DNA of 64,000 nucleotides from Catenibacillus scindens (GCF_014202115.1 NZ_JACHFW010000005.1:62001-126000); one strand, 5' to 3'. Shown: positions 34,176-43,326, counted from the stretch's first letter. Numbers and translations are program-made. Notes: generated by a model from the sequence alone, not told the origin.

Positions 34176-35726
34176 ATGATATTAAATGTAAAAAATCTGA
34201 GTCATGGCTTTGGCGACAGAGCTATTTTTTCCAATGTATCCTTCCGTCTGCTTAAAGGGGAACATATTGGCCTCATTGGCGCCAACGGCGAAGGAAAATC
34301 GACTTTTATGAATATTATTACAGGGAAGCTCATGCCCGACGAGGGAACTGTGGAATGGGCAAAAAACGTGCGCACCGGTTATCTTGACCAGCACACCGTC
34401 CTTGAGCCTGGCATGACCATACGGGATGTATTAAAAAGCGCTTACAGCTACCTCTTTAATATGGAAGAAAGAATGAATGAGATATGCCAGCAGATGGGCG
34501 ACGCAGGGGAAGACGAAATGACCGCCATGTTAGACGAGCTTGGCACGATCCAGGAAATGCTCACCCAGCACGACTTTTATAACATTGACGCAAAAGTTGA
34601 TGAGATTGCCCGCGCCTTTGATTTGGACGCCCTGGGCCTGGACCGGGACGTGGAGGATTTAAGCGGCGGCCAGCGCACCAAGATCCTTCTGGCAAAACTT
34701 CTCCTTGAAAAACCGGACATTCTCCTTTTGGATGAGCCTACCAACTACCTGGATGAAAATCATATCCAGTGGCTCAAACGCTATTTAAACGACTACGAGA
34801 ATGCCTTTATACTGATCTCCCATGATATTCCCTTTTTAAACAGCGTTGTCAACCTGATCTACCACATGGAAAATCAGTCCCTTGAGCGCTATGTGGGCGA
34901 TTACGACCACTTTTTAGAAGTCTACGCCGTTAAAAAAGCCCAGCTTGAGGCCGCCTACAACCGGCAGCAGCAGGAGATCAGCGAATTAAAAGACTTTGTG
35001 GCCAGAAACAAATCCAGAGTAGCTACCCGAAATATGGCCATGTCCCGGCAGAAAAAACTGGATAAAATGGAAAAAATCCAGCTTGTCCGCGAAAAGCCGA
35101 AACCGGAATTTCATTTTAAGGAATCAAGAGCCTCAGGGAAAATGATCTTTGAAACGACAGATCTTGTCATCGGCTACGACGCGCCCCTGTCCCACCCCAT
35201 TAACGTCCGCATGGAAAGAGGCGAAAAAATCGCCCTCACCGGAGCTAACGGTATTGGAAAAACCACCCTTCTCAAAAGCATTCTTGGCCTGATTCCTCCC
35301 CTGTCCGGCCGGGTCAGCCTTGGCGACTATCTTTATAAAGGATATTTTGAGCAGGAAGTCCGCAGCGATAACAAGACCACATGTATTGAGGAAATCTGGG
35401 ACGCATTTCCCTCCTGGACCCAGTATGAAGTCCGGTCCGCCCTTGCCAAATGCGGACTGACCACCCAGCACATTGAGAGCCTTGTCCGTGTATTAAGCGG
35501 CGGCGAGCAGGCCAAAGTCCGGCTCTGTAAAATTCTCAACACGGAAACAAACGTACTTTTGCTTGACGAGCCTACCAATCATCTGGATGTGGACGCCAAA
35601 GATGAGCTTAAACGGGCCCTAAAAGCCTACGGGGGTTCCATACTTTTAATCTGCCACGAACCGGAATTTTATGAGGATATTGTGACCGATGTGTGGGACT
35701 GCCGCCAGTGGGCCACACGTATTTAA
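34176..35726 (+). CDS. ABC-F family ATPase (translation factor or ribosome protection type)
   Basis: A soluble protein with two ABC domains and no membrane part; ABC-F proteins act on the ribosomal exit or peptidyl-transferase region. First Walker A is GANGEGKS, signature LSGGQRTK, Walker B LLLDEPTN; second set GANGIGKTT, LSGGEQAK, LLLDEPTNHLD. Between them is the basic helical linker (about residues 240-310, RNKSRVATRNMAMSRQKKL). Length is 516 residues from the ATG at 34176, chosen for AGGAG at 34164-34168 and because the promoter lies downstream of the earlier ATG. It lacks a long C-terminal coiled coil. Whether it is a housekeeping YbiT/YkpA type or gives antibiotic resistance cannot be decided here. 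Confidence 0.92.
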   Translation: MILNVKNLSHGFGDRAIFSNVSFRLLKGEHIGLIGANGEGKSTFMNIITGKLMPDEGTVEWAKNVRTGYLDQHTVLEPGMTIRDVLKSAYSYLFNMEERMNEICQQMGDAGEDEMTAMLDELGTIQEMLTQHDFYNIDAKVDEIARAFDLDALGLDRDVEDLSGGQRTKILLAKLLLEKPDILLLDEPTNYLDENHIQWLKRYLNDYENAFILISHDIPFLNSVVNLIYHMENQSLERYVGDYDHFLEVYAVKKAQLEAAYNRQQQEISELKDFVARNKSRVATRNMAMSRQKKLDKMEKIQLVREKPKPEFHFKESRASGKMIFETTDLVIGYDAPLSHPINVRMERGEKIALTGANGIGKTTLLKSILGLIPPLSGRVSLGDYLYKGYFEQEVRSDNKTTCIEEIWDAFPSWTQYEVRSALAKCGLTTQHIESLVRVLSGGEQAKVRLCKILNTETNVLLLDEPTNHLDVDAKDELKRALKAYGGSILLICHEPEFYEDIVTDVWDCRQWATRI

Positions 35727-35735
35727 CTTCAGTCT

Positions 35736-35764
35736 AAAAAAAGGGGGGCCATTGCGGCTCCCCT
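35736..35764 (-). terminator. Terminator after rpoZ
   Basis: GGCTCCCCT (35756-35764) pairs with AGGGGGGCC (35742-35750); read on the minus strand the stem is followed by a run of Ts. Confidence 0.8.
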
Positions 35765-35775
35765 GGGATCATCAT

Positions 35776-36165
35776 TTATTCTTCATCAAAATCCAGACTT
35801 TCCTCGTCGTCCTCTTCTTCATCAGAATCTTTCTCGTCATCGAAAAGTTCATCATCGTTTTCTTCCTCTTCTTCCAGAGATACGTCAAACACATCGTTGG
35901 TATGCTCAAGGATCTTGTCGTCATCCTCGTCCATATCATCCACGCTAAGGATTTTTACCTTACCTTTATATAACTCCTCCACAGCGATGGATAAAGGCTT
36001 TTTGTTCCTGCCATCTACCAAAGGCTCAGAACCGGCAATAATCTGACGCGCCCGTTTTGCCGCGGCGATAACAATGGAGTAACGGCTGGAAACAACCGGC
36101 TGCTCCCCTTCTTCCACATCACTGTTGATAACTTCCATTAAGTCTGTATAAGACGGATGTAACAT
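35776..36165 (-). CDS. rpoZ: RNA polymerase omega subunit with acidic C-terminal tail
   Basis: Omega helps assemble and stabilise RNA polymerase around beta-prime. The family core is residues 1-70, with SSRYSIVIAAAKRARQI. From about residue 78 the chain becomes almost entirely Asp and Glu (LEEEEENDDELFDDEKDS and on), about 50 residues that ordinary omega subunits of 70-90 residues lack. Total length is 129. GGAGAA precedes the ATG. It is the last gene of yicC-remA-gmk-rpoZ, an order that supports the call. Confidence 0.92.
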   Translation of the reverse strand: MLHPSYTDLMEVINSDVEEGEQPVVSSRYSIVIAAAKRARQIIAGSEPLVDGRNKKPLSIAVEELYKGKVKILSVDDMDEDDDKILEHTNDVFDVSLEEEEENDDELFDDEKDSDEEEDDEESLDFDEE

Positions 36166-36211
36166 ATCTTTATTCTCCTTTCACTTAATATGCCACCGGA
36201 CCAGAACCTCA

Positions 36212-36835
36212 TCACCACTGATGAAGTTCACAGGTGAGCTGGTCAATAAATTCCTCCCGGCGGCACACTCTGTCCTGCTCATTTTCAATAATCTGATGGA
36301 TCTGGTGAACCGCCCGCTCCACTTTATCATTGACAACAATATAATCGTAATCTTTCATATACACGGCTTCCTGAGCGGAACGTCTGAGCCGTCCCTCGAT
36401 CTGCTCTTTTGTCTCTGTCCCCCGGTTTATAAGCCGGTCCAGCAGATCACTGGCCTTAGGCGGGACGATGAAGATCAGAAGGGTATCGGGGTACTGTTCT
36501 TTTATCTTTAACGCGCCCTGCATCTCAATTTCGAGGATCACATTGATCCCCTGGCTTAATTTCTCCCGGACAAAATCTCCCGGCGTGCCGTAATAATTAT
36601 CCACATACTGAGCGTATTCCAGAAGCTTTCCCTCACGGATCATTGTCTCAAACTGCTCCCGGCTGACGAAAAAATAATTTTCACCGTCTTTCTCCCCCTC
36701 TCTGGGGGCTCTGGTCGTAGCAGATATGGACAGGCAGTACTCTTTCGGGTACTCACGCAGGAGGGCGGACACAATGGTTCCCTTCCCCACACCGGAAAAA
36801 CCGGAGATGATTGTAAGTATTCCCTCTTTTTTCAT
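36212..36835 (-). CDS. gmk: Guanylate kinase
   Basis: Phosphorylates GMP to GDP. The 207 residues have the P-loop GFSGVGKGTI, TTRAPREGEKDGENYFF for GMP binding, and LEIEMQGALKIK. It begins about 80 nt after remA and is followed by rpoZ, a standard pairing. Confidence 0.97.
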   Translation of the reverse strand: MKKEGILTIISGFSGVGKGTIVSALLREYPKEYCLSISATTRAPREGEKDGENYFFVSREQFETMIREGKLLEYAQYVDNYYGTPGDFVREKLSQGINVILEIEMQGALKIKEQYPDTLLIFIVPPKASDLLDRLINRGTETKEQIEGRLRRSAQEAVYMKDYDYIVVNDKVERAVHQIHQIIENEQDRVCRREEFIDQLTCELHQW

Positions 36836-36874
36836 AACCTCATCATCCTTATCTTTATAGAATGTATAATACCG

Positions 36875-36902
36875 GTAACAGTTCAGCTCACCAAACTGTT
36901 AC
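36875..36902. repeat. Short palindrome, family 1
   Basis: GTAACAGTT (36875-36883) and AACTGTTAC (36894-36902), perfect, between remA and gmk. Confidence 0.65.
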
Positions 36903-36915
36903 GAATACCGCTGTT

Positions 36916-37179
36916 TCAGTTTTCAGCGATCCCCACGCCGCTGTGGGATTCCCATCGGCTTGAAATCGTCTCCGGCAGTAATGCGGACAATAAAATATGA
37001 CCGTCATCCATGACCAGAACTGCCCTTGTTCTCCGGCCCTGAGTGGCGTCAATAGCCATCCCCGTATCCTTGGCGCTCTGAACAAGACGCTTGACCGGTG
37101 CCGAATCCGGGCTGATCATGGCCACGATCCTTGTGGCGTTTACAATATTGCCAAAGCCAATATTAACAAATCCAGTCAT
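36916..37179 (-). CDS. remA: RemA-family regulator (DUF370)
   Basis: Small DNA-binding protein; in Bacillus RemA activates biofilm matrix operons. The 87 residues begin [21 protein letters not shown] and include [14 protein letters not shown] and [18 protein letters not shown], the conserved core. The C-terminal tail [16 protein letters not shown] varies in the family. It follows yicC by 14 nt. Confidence 0.93.
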   Translation of the reverse strand: MTGFVNIGFGNIVNATRIVAMISPDSAPVKRLVQSAKDTGMAIDATQGRRTRAVLVMDDGHILLSALLPETISSRWESHSGVGIAEN

Positions 37180-37193
37180 TGGCAGCCTCCCTA

Positions 37194-38072
37194 TTATTCA
37201 ATATTCTGTACCTGCTCACGGATCTTTTCAATCTCTGTTTTCAGATCAATGGCACAGTTGGACAATGCCAGATCGTTGGACTTTGACAGGGTGGTATTGG
37301 CCTCCCGGTTCATCTCCTGAGCGATAAAATCCAGTTTTCGCCCCACACTGTCCTCACCTTCCAAGGTTTCCTTCATATTTTCAATATGGCTCTTTAAGCG
37401 GACGATCTCTTCGTCCACACAGATCTTATCGGCGAAGATCATCACTTCCGTCAAAAGTCTGGCCTCATCCACCGCAGTATCTCCCAAAAGCTCCTGAACT
37501 TTCTGATGGAGCTTTTGCTGGTACTCCTTCAAAATCTCAGGAGAACGGGCTTCAATAAATGCTACTTTTTCAAGCATACCGTCGAGTTTAACCAAAATAT
37601 CCGATTTAAGCCGGGCTCCCTCATCTATACGTGTCTGTACAAATTTCCGGCAGGCTGCATCTACCGCTTTCTCAACCAGCTTCCACAGTTCCTCCTCGTC
37701 AATGCTCTGCTCCTCAAGAGTAAAAACTTCCGGAAATCTTGCCAAAGTAGTCACTGCGATATCATCTTTAATATGGAGCTGATCTCTCATATCTTCCAGG
37801 CATTCAAGATATTCCCCAGCCAGCGCCCTATTGTATTTCAGACAGACATTATGTTCTGTATAATCTTCATAAGTAATAAATACATCCACCTTGCCCCGCT
37901 GAATGTACCTTTTGATCAGACTGCGTATAGAAGATTCAAAAAAGCCCAGCTTTTTTGGAAGCTTCACATTAATATCGCAGTACCGATGGTTCACAGCCTT
38001 GATCTCAACAACAATCTTGCGTTCATCGGCCTCTATCTCGCACCGGCCAAATCCAGTCATACTCTGTATCAT
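37194..38072 (-). CDS. yicC: YicC/YloC-family endoribonuclease
   Basis: Family of stress-related endoribonucleases. The 292 residues begin [10 protein letters not shown], the family signature, and have [17 protein letters not shown] and the C-terminal catalytic region [20 protein letters not shown] chose ATG 38072, which has AGGTGACCC upstream, over the 11-codon longer frame. It heads the operon with remA, gmk and rpoZ. Confidence 0.93.
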   Translation of the reverse strand: MIQSMTGFGRCEIEADERKIVVEIKAVNHRYCDINVKLPKKLGFFESSIRSLIKRYIQRGKVDVFITYEDYTEHNVCLKYNRALAGEYLECLEDMRDQLHIKDDIAVTTLARFPEVFTLEEQSIDEEELWKLVEKAVDAACRKFVQTRIDEGARLKSDILVKLDGMLEKVAFIEARSPEILKEYQQKLHQKVQELLGDTAVDEARLLTEVMIFADKICVDEEIVRLKSHIENMKETLEGEDSVGRKLDFIAQEMNREANTTLSKSNDLALSNCAIDLKTEIEKIREQVQNIE

Positions 38073-38154
38073 CGGGTCACCTGCATTTCTCTTTTCTTTT
38101 ATCATAATGAAGTTATCCCATGGCTTTATATGCTCCTGTATAACTATCTAAAAC

Positions 38155-38183
38155 ATTATAAATGAATTTGAATGCTCCGTCAA
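38155..38183 (-). promoter_or_regulatory. Predicted yicC-remA-gmk-rpoZ promoter
   Basis: Minus strand TTGACG (38178-38183), 17 nt, TATAAT (38155-38160). Its -35 box directly abuts the -35 box of the divergent rqcH promoter. Confidence 0.75.
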
Positions 38184-38212
38184 TGGACATTTCATTTTTT
38201 TTCTGATACAAT
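38184..38212 (+). promoter_or_regulatory. Predicted rqcH promoter
   Basis: TGGACA (38184-38189), 17 nt, TACAAT (38207-38212), back to back with the yicC promoter. Confidence 0.65.
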
Positions 38213-38223
38213 GAAGCCACGCC

Positions 38224-38263
38224 GGTTACTGTTCTGACGCTGGCTTGCCAGTGAACAGTAACC
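38224..38263. repeat. Perfect palindromic hairpin, family 1, in the rqcH leader
   Basis: GGTTACTGTTC (38224-38234) and GAACAGTAACC (38253-38263) match perfectly; inside, CTGGC/GCCAG extend the stem. It would form in the 5' leader of rqcH mRNA. Confidence 0.75.
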
Positions 38264-38298
38264 GCCAAGCGTTTACTATATAAAAAGGAGACTTAACT

Positions 38299-40050
38299 AT
38301 GGCATTTGACGGACTGGTCATCGCGGCATTGACCCATGAACTCAATGAGGCTCTTGCCGGAGGCCGTATCAATAAAATTTATCAGCCGGAAGCTGATGAA
38401 CTGATCCTTACCGTTAAAAACAACCGGACAAATTACCGGCTTTTAATCTCAGCCAGCGCTTCCCTGCCGCTGATCTATCTCACCGGCGAAACCAAATCAA
38501 ACCCCATGACAGCCCCTAATTTCTGCATGCTTTTGAGGAAACACCTATCCGGCGGCAAAATTTTAAGAATTGTTCAGCCCGATATGGAGCGGATCATCCG
38601 GTTTGAAATCGAGCATCTGGATGAGATGGGGGATACCTGTATGAAATATCTTATCGCTGAGCTTATGGGCAAGCACAGCAATATTATATTCACCCAGCCT
38701 GACGGGACCATTATCGACAGCATTAAACATATTTCCTTAAATGTCAGCTCTGTCCGGGAAGTTTTGCCGGGACGAACTTACTTCATCCCTAAAACTGTAG
38801 AAAAGAAAGACCCCAAGTCTGTTGATCGGGACACCTTCTTTTCCTTTGTCTTAAACCGCCCGGCGCCGGTGAGCAAAGCCATCTACACATCTCTCACAGG
38901 CATCAGCCCTATCGCTGCCACGGAGATCTGTTATCGCAGCCACATTGATGGTGATCACAGCACAGACACTTTGACATTGGAAGAAAAAGAGCAGTTATTT
39001 AACGGATTTGAGGCGTTTATGGATTTGATCCGCCAGTGCCGCTTTGATCCCGCCATCATCTACCGCGACGGCGAGCCGGTGGAATTTTCCTGTCTCCCCC
39101 TGACCTGTTACGGGGACTTAAAAACACAGTTCTTTGACTCCATGTCCGCCCTTCTGGAAACTTATTATTCCCAGAAAAATACCATCACCCGGATACGGCA
39201 GAAATCCTCCGATCTGCGGCGCATTGTAAACACATCTCTGGAGCGGAGCCAGAAAAAATACCAGCTCCAGCAAAAACAGATGGCGGACACAAAAAAGATG
39301 GACAAATACAAAGTTTACGGGGAACTGATCAACACTTACGGGTACAACCTTGAACCTCAGTCCAAATCTCTTACCTGTGAAAACTATTACACCAATGAGA
39401 CGATCACTATTCCTTTAGACCCTCAGCTTACCGCCCATGAAAACTCCGTCCGCTATTTCGAGAAATACAATAAACTGAAACGGACAAGTGAAGCCTTAAA
39501 CACCCTTCTTGTGGAGACAAAGGAGGAGATCGACCATCTGGAATCCATACGTACGGCCCTGGATATCGCCCTCTACGAGGAAGATCTGGCCCAGATCAAG
39601 GAGGAGCTGACAGAATATGGCTACATCCGCCGCCACGGCCCCGCCAAAGGGGCAAAACGGCCGTCAAAAAGCCGACCTTTCCATTATATATCCTCGGCCG
39701 GCTATGACATTTATGTGGGCAAAAACAATTTTCAAAATGAAGAGCTGACCTTTAAGGTGGCCACAGGAAATGACTGGTGGTTCCACGCCAAAGGCATCCC
39801 CGGCTCCCATGTCATTGTCAAGAGCAACAACGAAGAACTGCCCGACGAAACTTTTGAGGAAGCTGCCCGGCTGGCTGCCTACTATTCATCCGGCCGTGGG
39901 GCTGATAAAGTGGAAATCGACTATATCCAGAAAAAGCATGTAAAAAAAGTCAGCGGTGCCAAACCTGGATTTGTTATCTACCACACCAACTACTCCATGA
40001 TCGCAGCCCCAAATATTGACGGCATCCGGGACGCTTCTGCCAATTCTTAA
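38299..40050 (+). CDS. rqcH: Ribosome quality control protein RqcH (NFACT family, Rqc2 homologue)
   Basis: Binds stalled 50S-peptidyl-tRNA complexes and recruits tRNA-Ala to add C-terminal alanine tails; older names are FbpA or fibronectin-binding protein. The 583 residues have the N-terminal NFACT-N domain (MAFDGLVIAALTHEL, NKIYQPEADELIL), a coiled-coil middle (about 285-430) and the C-terminal NFACT-R domain (FHYISSAGYDIYVGKNN, NDWWFHAKGIPGSHVIV). GGAG precedes the ATG. The stop overlaps the convergent lysR end by four bases. Confidence 0.95.
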   Translation: MAFDGLVIAALTHELNEALAGGRINKIYQPEADELILTVKNNRTNYRLLISASASLPLIYLTGETKSNPMTAPNFCMLLRKHLSGGKILRIVQPDMERIIRFEIEHLDEMGDTCMKYLIAELMGKHSNIIFTQPDGTIIDSIKHISLNVSSVREVLPGRTYFIPKTVEKKDPKSVDRDTFFSFVLNRPAPVSKAIYTSLTGISPIAATEICYRSHIDGDHSTDTLTLEEKEQLFNGFEAFMDLIRQCRFDPAIIYRDGEPVEFSCLPLTCYGDLKTQFFDSMSALLETYYSQKNTITRIRQKSSDLRRIVNTSLERSQKKYQLQQKQMADTKKMDKYKVYGELINTYGYNLEPQSKSLTCENYYTNETITIPLDPQLTAHENSVRYFEKYNKLKRTSEALNTLLVETKEEIDHLESIRTALDIALYEEDLAQIKEELTEYGYIRRHGPAKGAKRPSKSRPFHYISSAGYDIYVGKNNFQNEELTFKVATGNDWWFHAKGIPGSHVIVKSNNEELPDETFEEAARLAAYYSSGRGADKVEIDYIQKKHVKKVSGAKPGFVIYHTNYSMIAAPNIDGIRDASANS

Positions 40051-40928
40051 TTTGAAGCTACCACATCTTCCAAAATGGACAAAAAACGTCTCAATGGCGG
40101 ATTAAGGGCGCTGCGAAGATAAGATACCCCGTAAGACAACGTGGGAAACTCTGTCACCGGAATATATTTAAGTCCATGCTGGCGGGCCAGAGGTATATCC
40201 GGCAGCAGAGCGGCGGCATAACCTGCTTCCACCAGAGTGTATACAATTTCCAGGTTATCGCAAAACATGACCTGCTCCGAGTCCAGACCGGAGATCACCC
40301 TGTTCTGGGCGGCCAGCAGAGCCGGCGGATGGACCGTGGGAGGGCAGACGGCGATCTTATGCCCCTCCCTCATCTGGCCCACAGTGAGGACAGACTCTCC
40401 TGCTAAAGGGTGATCCGGGGCACAGACACATACAATGGAACACTGTAAAAGCTCCTGGTATACCGCTTTTCGGGGCGCGCTGTCCTTAAAACAAGATATC
40501 ACCTGCACATCCTCTTCCTCCAAAAGATTTTCCAGGGAGGCAAAAGGAATCAGGCGGACAACAGGATCAATCTGAGGCAATTCCCCGCGCATTCTGGCAA
40601 GCACCGGGCGAAGAAACTGCAGTTCCACAAAATTCCGGCATCCAATCCCAAGCCGTACTGTCATCAGCTCCCGGCACTCCTTCAGCCGGGCTTTGGACAA
40701 AGATGAAAGTCTTAAAATTTCGCTGGCATACTGAGAAAATATCAGGCCGGCCTGGGTCAGGCGCACGCTCTTGCTGGATCTTTGAAACAGCTTCACTTCC
40801 AGCTCATCTTCTAATGTGCTGATCTGATGGCTCACTGCCGGCTGGGTGATCCTAAGCTGCTCCGCCGCTCTGGAAAAATTAAGAAAATTTGCAACTGACA
40901 AAAAGCATTCTAATTGAGTCGTATTCAC
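40047..40928 (-). CDS. LysR-family transcriptional regulator
   Basis: The 293 residues have the N-terminal winged HTH (MNTTQLECFLSVANFLNFSRAAEQLRITQPAVSHQISTLEDEL) and a periplasmic-binding-like effector domain from about residue 90. The effector is unknown. The start is a GTG at 40928 with GGAG upstream. It is divergent from marR and the ABC exporter; the shared region has overlapping promoters and a TTGTAT-N5-ATACAA repeat of the size LysR proteins bind. Confidence 0.93.
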   Translation of the reverse strand: MNTTQLECFLSVANFLNFSRAAEQLRITQPAVSHQISTLEDELEVKLFQRSSKSVRLTQAGLIFSQYASEILRLSSLSKARLKECRELMTVRLGIGCRNFVELQFLRPVLARMRGELPQIDPVVRLIPFASLENLLEEEDVQVISCFKDSAPRKAVYQELLQCSIVCVCAPDHPLAGESVLTVGQMREGHKIAVCPPTVHPPALLAAQNRVISGLDSEQVMFCDNLEIVYTLVEAGYAAALLPDIPLARQHGLKYIPVTEFPTLSYGVSYLRSALNPPLRRFLSILEDVVASN

Positions 40929-41018
40929 GCGGCTCTCCTTTCTTTACAAGCACTTACAGGGACTCTCCCTTTCAAAAAAGATGTAATCATAAGCATGTAT
41001 TATAAAAATTTTTTATCA

Positions 41019-41065
41019 ATTATAACATATTTGTATTTTACATACAAGGAATGATATGCTATAAA
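41019..41065. promoter_or_regulatory. Overlapping divergent promoters of lysR and marR with a LysR-type box
   Basis: For lysR (minus): TTGTAT (41042-41047), 17 nt, TATAAT (41019-41024). For marR (plus): TTTACA (41037-41042), 17 nt, TATAAA (41060-41065). The two -35 boxes share base 41042. The perfect inverted repeat TTGTATTTTACATACAA (41031-41047) covers both. Confidence 0.75.
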
Positions 41066-41080
41066 ATATATGGAATCAAA

Positions 41081-41105
41081 TAGTTATCATGCGAACAAAT
41101 AACTA
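41081..41105. promoter_or_regulatory. Candidate MarR operator
   Basis: TAGTTAT (41081-41087) and ATAACTA (41099-41105) with an 11-bp spacer, just downstream of the predicted marR transcription start and 20 bp before its ATG. Position fits autorepression of the marR-ABC operon. Confidence 0.7.
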
Positions 41106-41125
41106 GCAAACGAGGTGAGTTCATT

Positions 41126-41584
41126 ATGGAACCAGATCTGAAATCCATGGTTCATGATAACCGCAAGATCAGCATCCAGTTGGAGTGCCTGACGACAAAA
41201 GAGCTGGGCGCCCAGGGCTTTACTACTGCTCAGGCTTATGTTCTTTTGTATATCCTCGAACATCCCGACGGAACCTTCCTGACAGACATCCACCAGGAGC
41301 TTGGCGTATCCATGGCCTCACTGTCAAGTATCCTGAAGCGTCTGAAGTCTGCCGGCTACGTCCGGACAGAGCAATGTCCGGGGGATGACCGTCGAAAACT
41401 TCTCTTTGGCACAGACAAAGGGGAAAACGCCTGGGATTTTCTTCAGCAGGCCATTACCCGGTCCTGCAGTCAGGTTTTTGACGGTTTTTCAGCCCCGGAA
41501 ATTTCCGAGCTGGACCGTATGCAGAAAAAGATGCTGTTCAATCTTTCTAAGTATGCGCAAAATCAACAACAGGAGGTATTGTAA
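41126..41584 (+). CDS. MarR-family transcriptional regulator
   Basis: Winged-helix dimeric regulator, usually a ligand-released repressor. The 152 residues show the fold around FTTAQAYVLLYILEHPDG, the recognition helix HQELGVSMASLSSILKRLKSAGYV and the wing DDRRKLLFGTDKG. AGGTGAG precedes the ATG. It is two bases from the GTG of the first ABC half, so it should be transcribed with the exporter it probably controls. Confidence 0.93.
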   Translation: MEPDLKSMVHDNRKISIQLECLTTKELGAQGFTTAQAYVLLYILEHPDGTFLTDIHQELGVSMASLSSILKRLKSAGYVRTEQCPGDDRRKLLFGTDKGENAWDFLQQAITRSCSQVFDGFSAPEISELDRMQKKMLFNLSKYAQNQQQEVL

Positions 41585-41586
41585 CC

Positions 41587-43326
41587 GTGAGAAAAGTTTT
41601 ACAACAGCTCAAACAATATAAAAAAGACACATTCCTGTGTATCGGTTTGACCGCTCTGGAAGTTATCATGGAAATACTGTTGCCTTTTGTCACATCCATG
41701 ATCATCGACCAGGGGCTTGAGGCCGCCAACCTTTCAGCGGTATACCGTTACGGAATCGTTATGGTCATTATGGCGGCATTAAGCCTGACCTTCGGCGCTC
41801 TTGCCGGAAAAAACGCCGCCAGCGCTTCATCGGGGCTTGCAGCCAATCTCCGTGAAGCCATTTATTCAAACATCCAGACCTTTTCATTTTCCAACATTGA
41901 CAAGTTCAGTGTTCCCGGACTTGTCACCCGTATGACTACGGACATTACCAATGTGCAAAACGCTTATATGATGGTGATCCGGGTGGCCGTCCGCGCCCCG
42001 TTAAATATCATCTTCAGTTATGCCATGTGTCTGGTCATCAGTCCCCATTTAAGCGCCATGTTCCTCATCGCCGTAGTTTTCCTGGTGATCGTCATCGGCG
42101 GCATTATGCTCGTCACCCTGAAAATCTTTACTCAGGTGTTCCGCAGCTACGATGACTTAAACGCCAGTGTTCAGGAAAACGTATCCGCCATCCGGGTAGT
42201 CAAAGCCTTTGTCCGTGAAGATCATGAAAATATCAAATTCCACAAAGGCGCAAAAAAACTCTATGATCTTTCCGTAAAAGCCGAAGGACTTCTGGCCTTC
42301 AATAACCCGGCCATGATGGTTGCTGTTTATTTCTGTATTATTTCTGTATCATGGTTCGGTGCCAAATTTATTGTGGGCGGCACTATGACTACCGGTGACC
42401 TGACCAGCCTTTTCAGTTACATTATGGCCCTGCTCATGAGTCTGATGATGCTGTCCATGGTTGTTGTTATGATCAGTATGTCAATGGCCAGTATCCGACG
42501 TATCAGCGAAGTTCTCAATGAAAAGCCGGATCTGACCGACCCTGAGAATCCTGTGATGGAAGTGCCTGACGGACGTATTGATTTTAACCATGTCAACTTC
42601 TCCTACAAACACGGCAGCGGCAAAAACGCCCTGTCTGACATCAATCTCCACATTAAAAGCGGCGAAACCATCGGCGTTATCGGAGGCACCGGTTCAGGAA
42701 AGAGCAGCCTTGTCAATCTTATCTGCCGCCTTTATGATGTGGACGACGGTTCTGTCTGTGTCGGCGGCGTGGATGTTCGCAAATATGATACCGAAGTACT
42801 GAGAAATCAGGTATCTGTAGTGCTTCAGAAAAACACACTGTTTTCCGGTACGATTCTGGATAATCTCCGCTGGGGAAATCCTAACGCCACAGACGAAGAA
42901 TGTATTGACGCATGTAAGGCCGCCTGCGCCGATGAATTTATCGACCGTATGCCAGACGGCTACAATACCCGCATTGAACGGGGCGGTGCCAATGTTTCCG
43001 GCGGTCAGAAACAGCGCCTTTGTATCGCCAGGGCCCTGCTAAAAAAACCGAAAGTCCTTATCCTCGACGATTCTACCAGCGCTGTGGATACAGCCACTGA
43101 CGCCAGTATCCGCGCCGCGTTTGCCAGAGAGATTCCGGGCACAACAAAGATCATTATCGCCCAGCGCATCTCCAGCGTCCAGGCCGCAGACCGCATCCTT
43201 GTTCTGGACGACGGACAGATCAACGCTTTTGATACCCATGAAAACCTGCTCAAGACCAACGCCATTTATCAGGAGATCTATACATCACAGCTCCAGGGCG
43301 GCGGCGACTTTGACCAGCCAGCGTAA
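41587..43326 (+). CDS. ABC exporter half-transporter A (degenerate catalytic site)
   Basis: Membrane domain of six helices (about 1-300) fused to an ABC ATPase (about 330-579). Walker A GGTGSGKSS and signature VSGGQKQRL are standard, but after Walker B the catalytic Glu is Asp (LILDDSTSAVD) and the H-loop His is Gln (IIAQRISSV). This pattern marks the inactive-site half of heterodimeric exporters such as BmrC or TM287. GTG start with AGGAGG upstream (41570-41575). Works with the next gene, most likely exporting drugs or other hydrophobic compounds; the substrate is not known. Confidence 0.93.
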   Translation: MRKVLQQLKQYKKDTFLCIGLTALEVIMEILLPFVTSMIIDQGLEAANLSAVYRYGIVMVIMAALSLTFGALAGKNAASASSGLAANLREAIYSNIQTFSFSNIDKFSVPGLVTRMTTDITNVQNAYMMVIRVAVRAPLNIIFSYAMCLVISPHLSAMFLIAVVFLVIVIGGIMLVTLKIFTQVFRSYDDLNASVQENVSAIRVVKAFVREDHENIKFHKGAKKLYDLSVKAEGLLAFNNPAMMVAVYFCIISVSWFGAKFIVGGTMTTGDLTSLFSYIMALLMSLMMLSMVVVMISMSMASIRRISEVLNEKPDLTDPENPVMEVPDGRIDFNHVNFSYKHGSGKNALSDINLHIKSGETIGVIGGTGSGKSSLVNLICRLYDVDDGSVCVGGVDVRKYDTEVLRNQVSVVLQKNTLFSGTILDNLRWGNPNATDEECIDACKAACADEFIDRMPDGYNTRIERGGANVSGGQKQRLCIARALLKKPKVLILDDSTSAVDTATDASIRAAFAREIPGTTKIIIAQRISSVQAADRILVLDDGQINAFDTHENLLKTNAIYQEIYTSQLQGGGDFDQPA

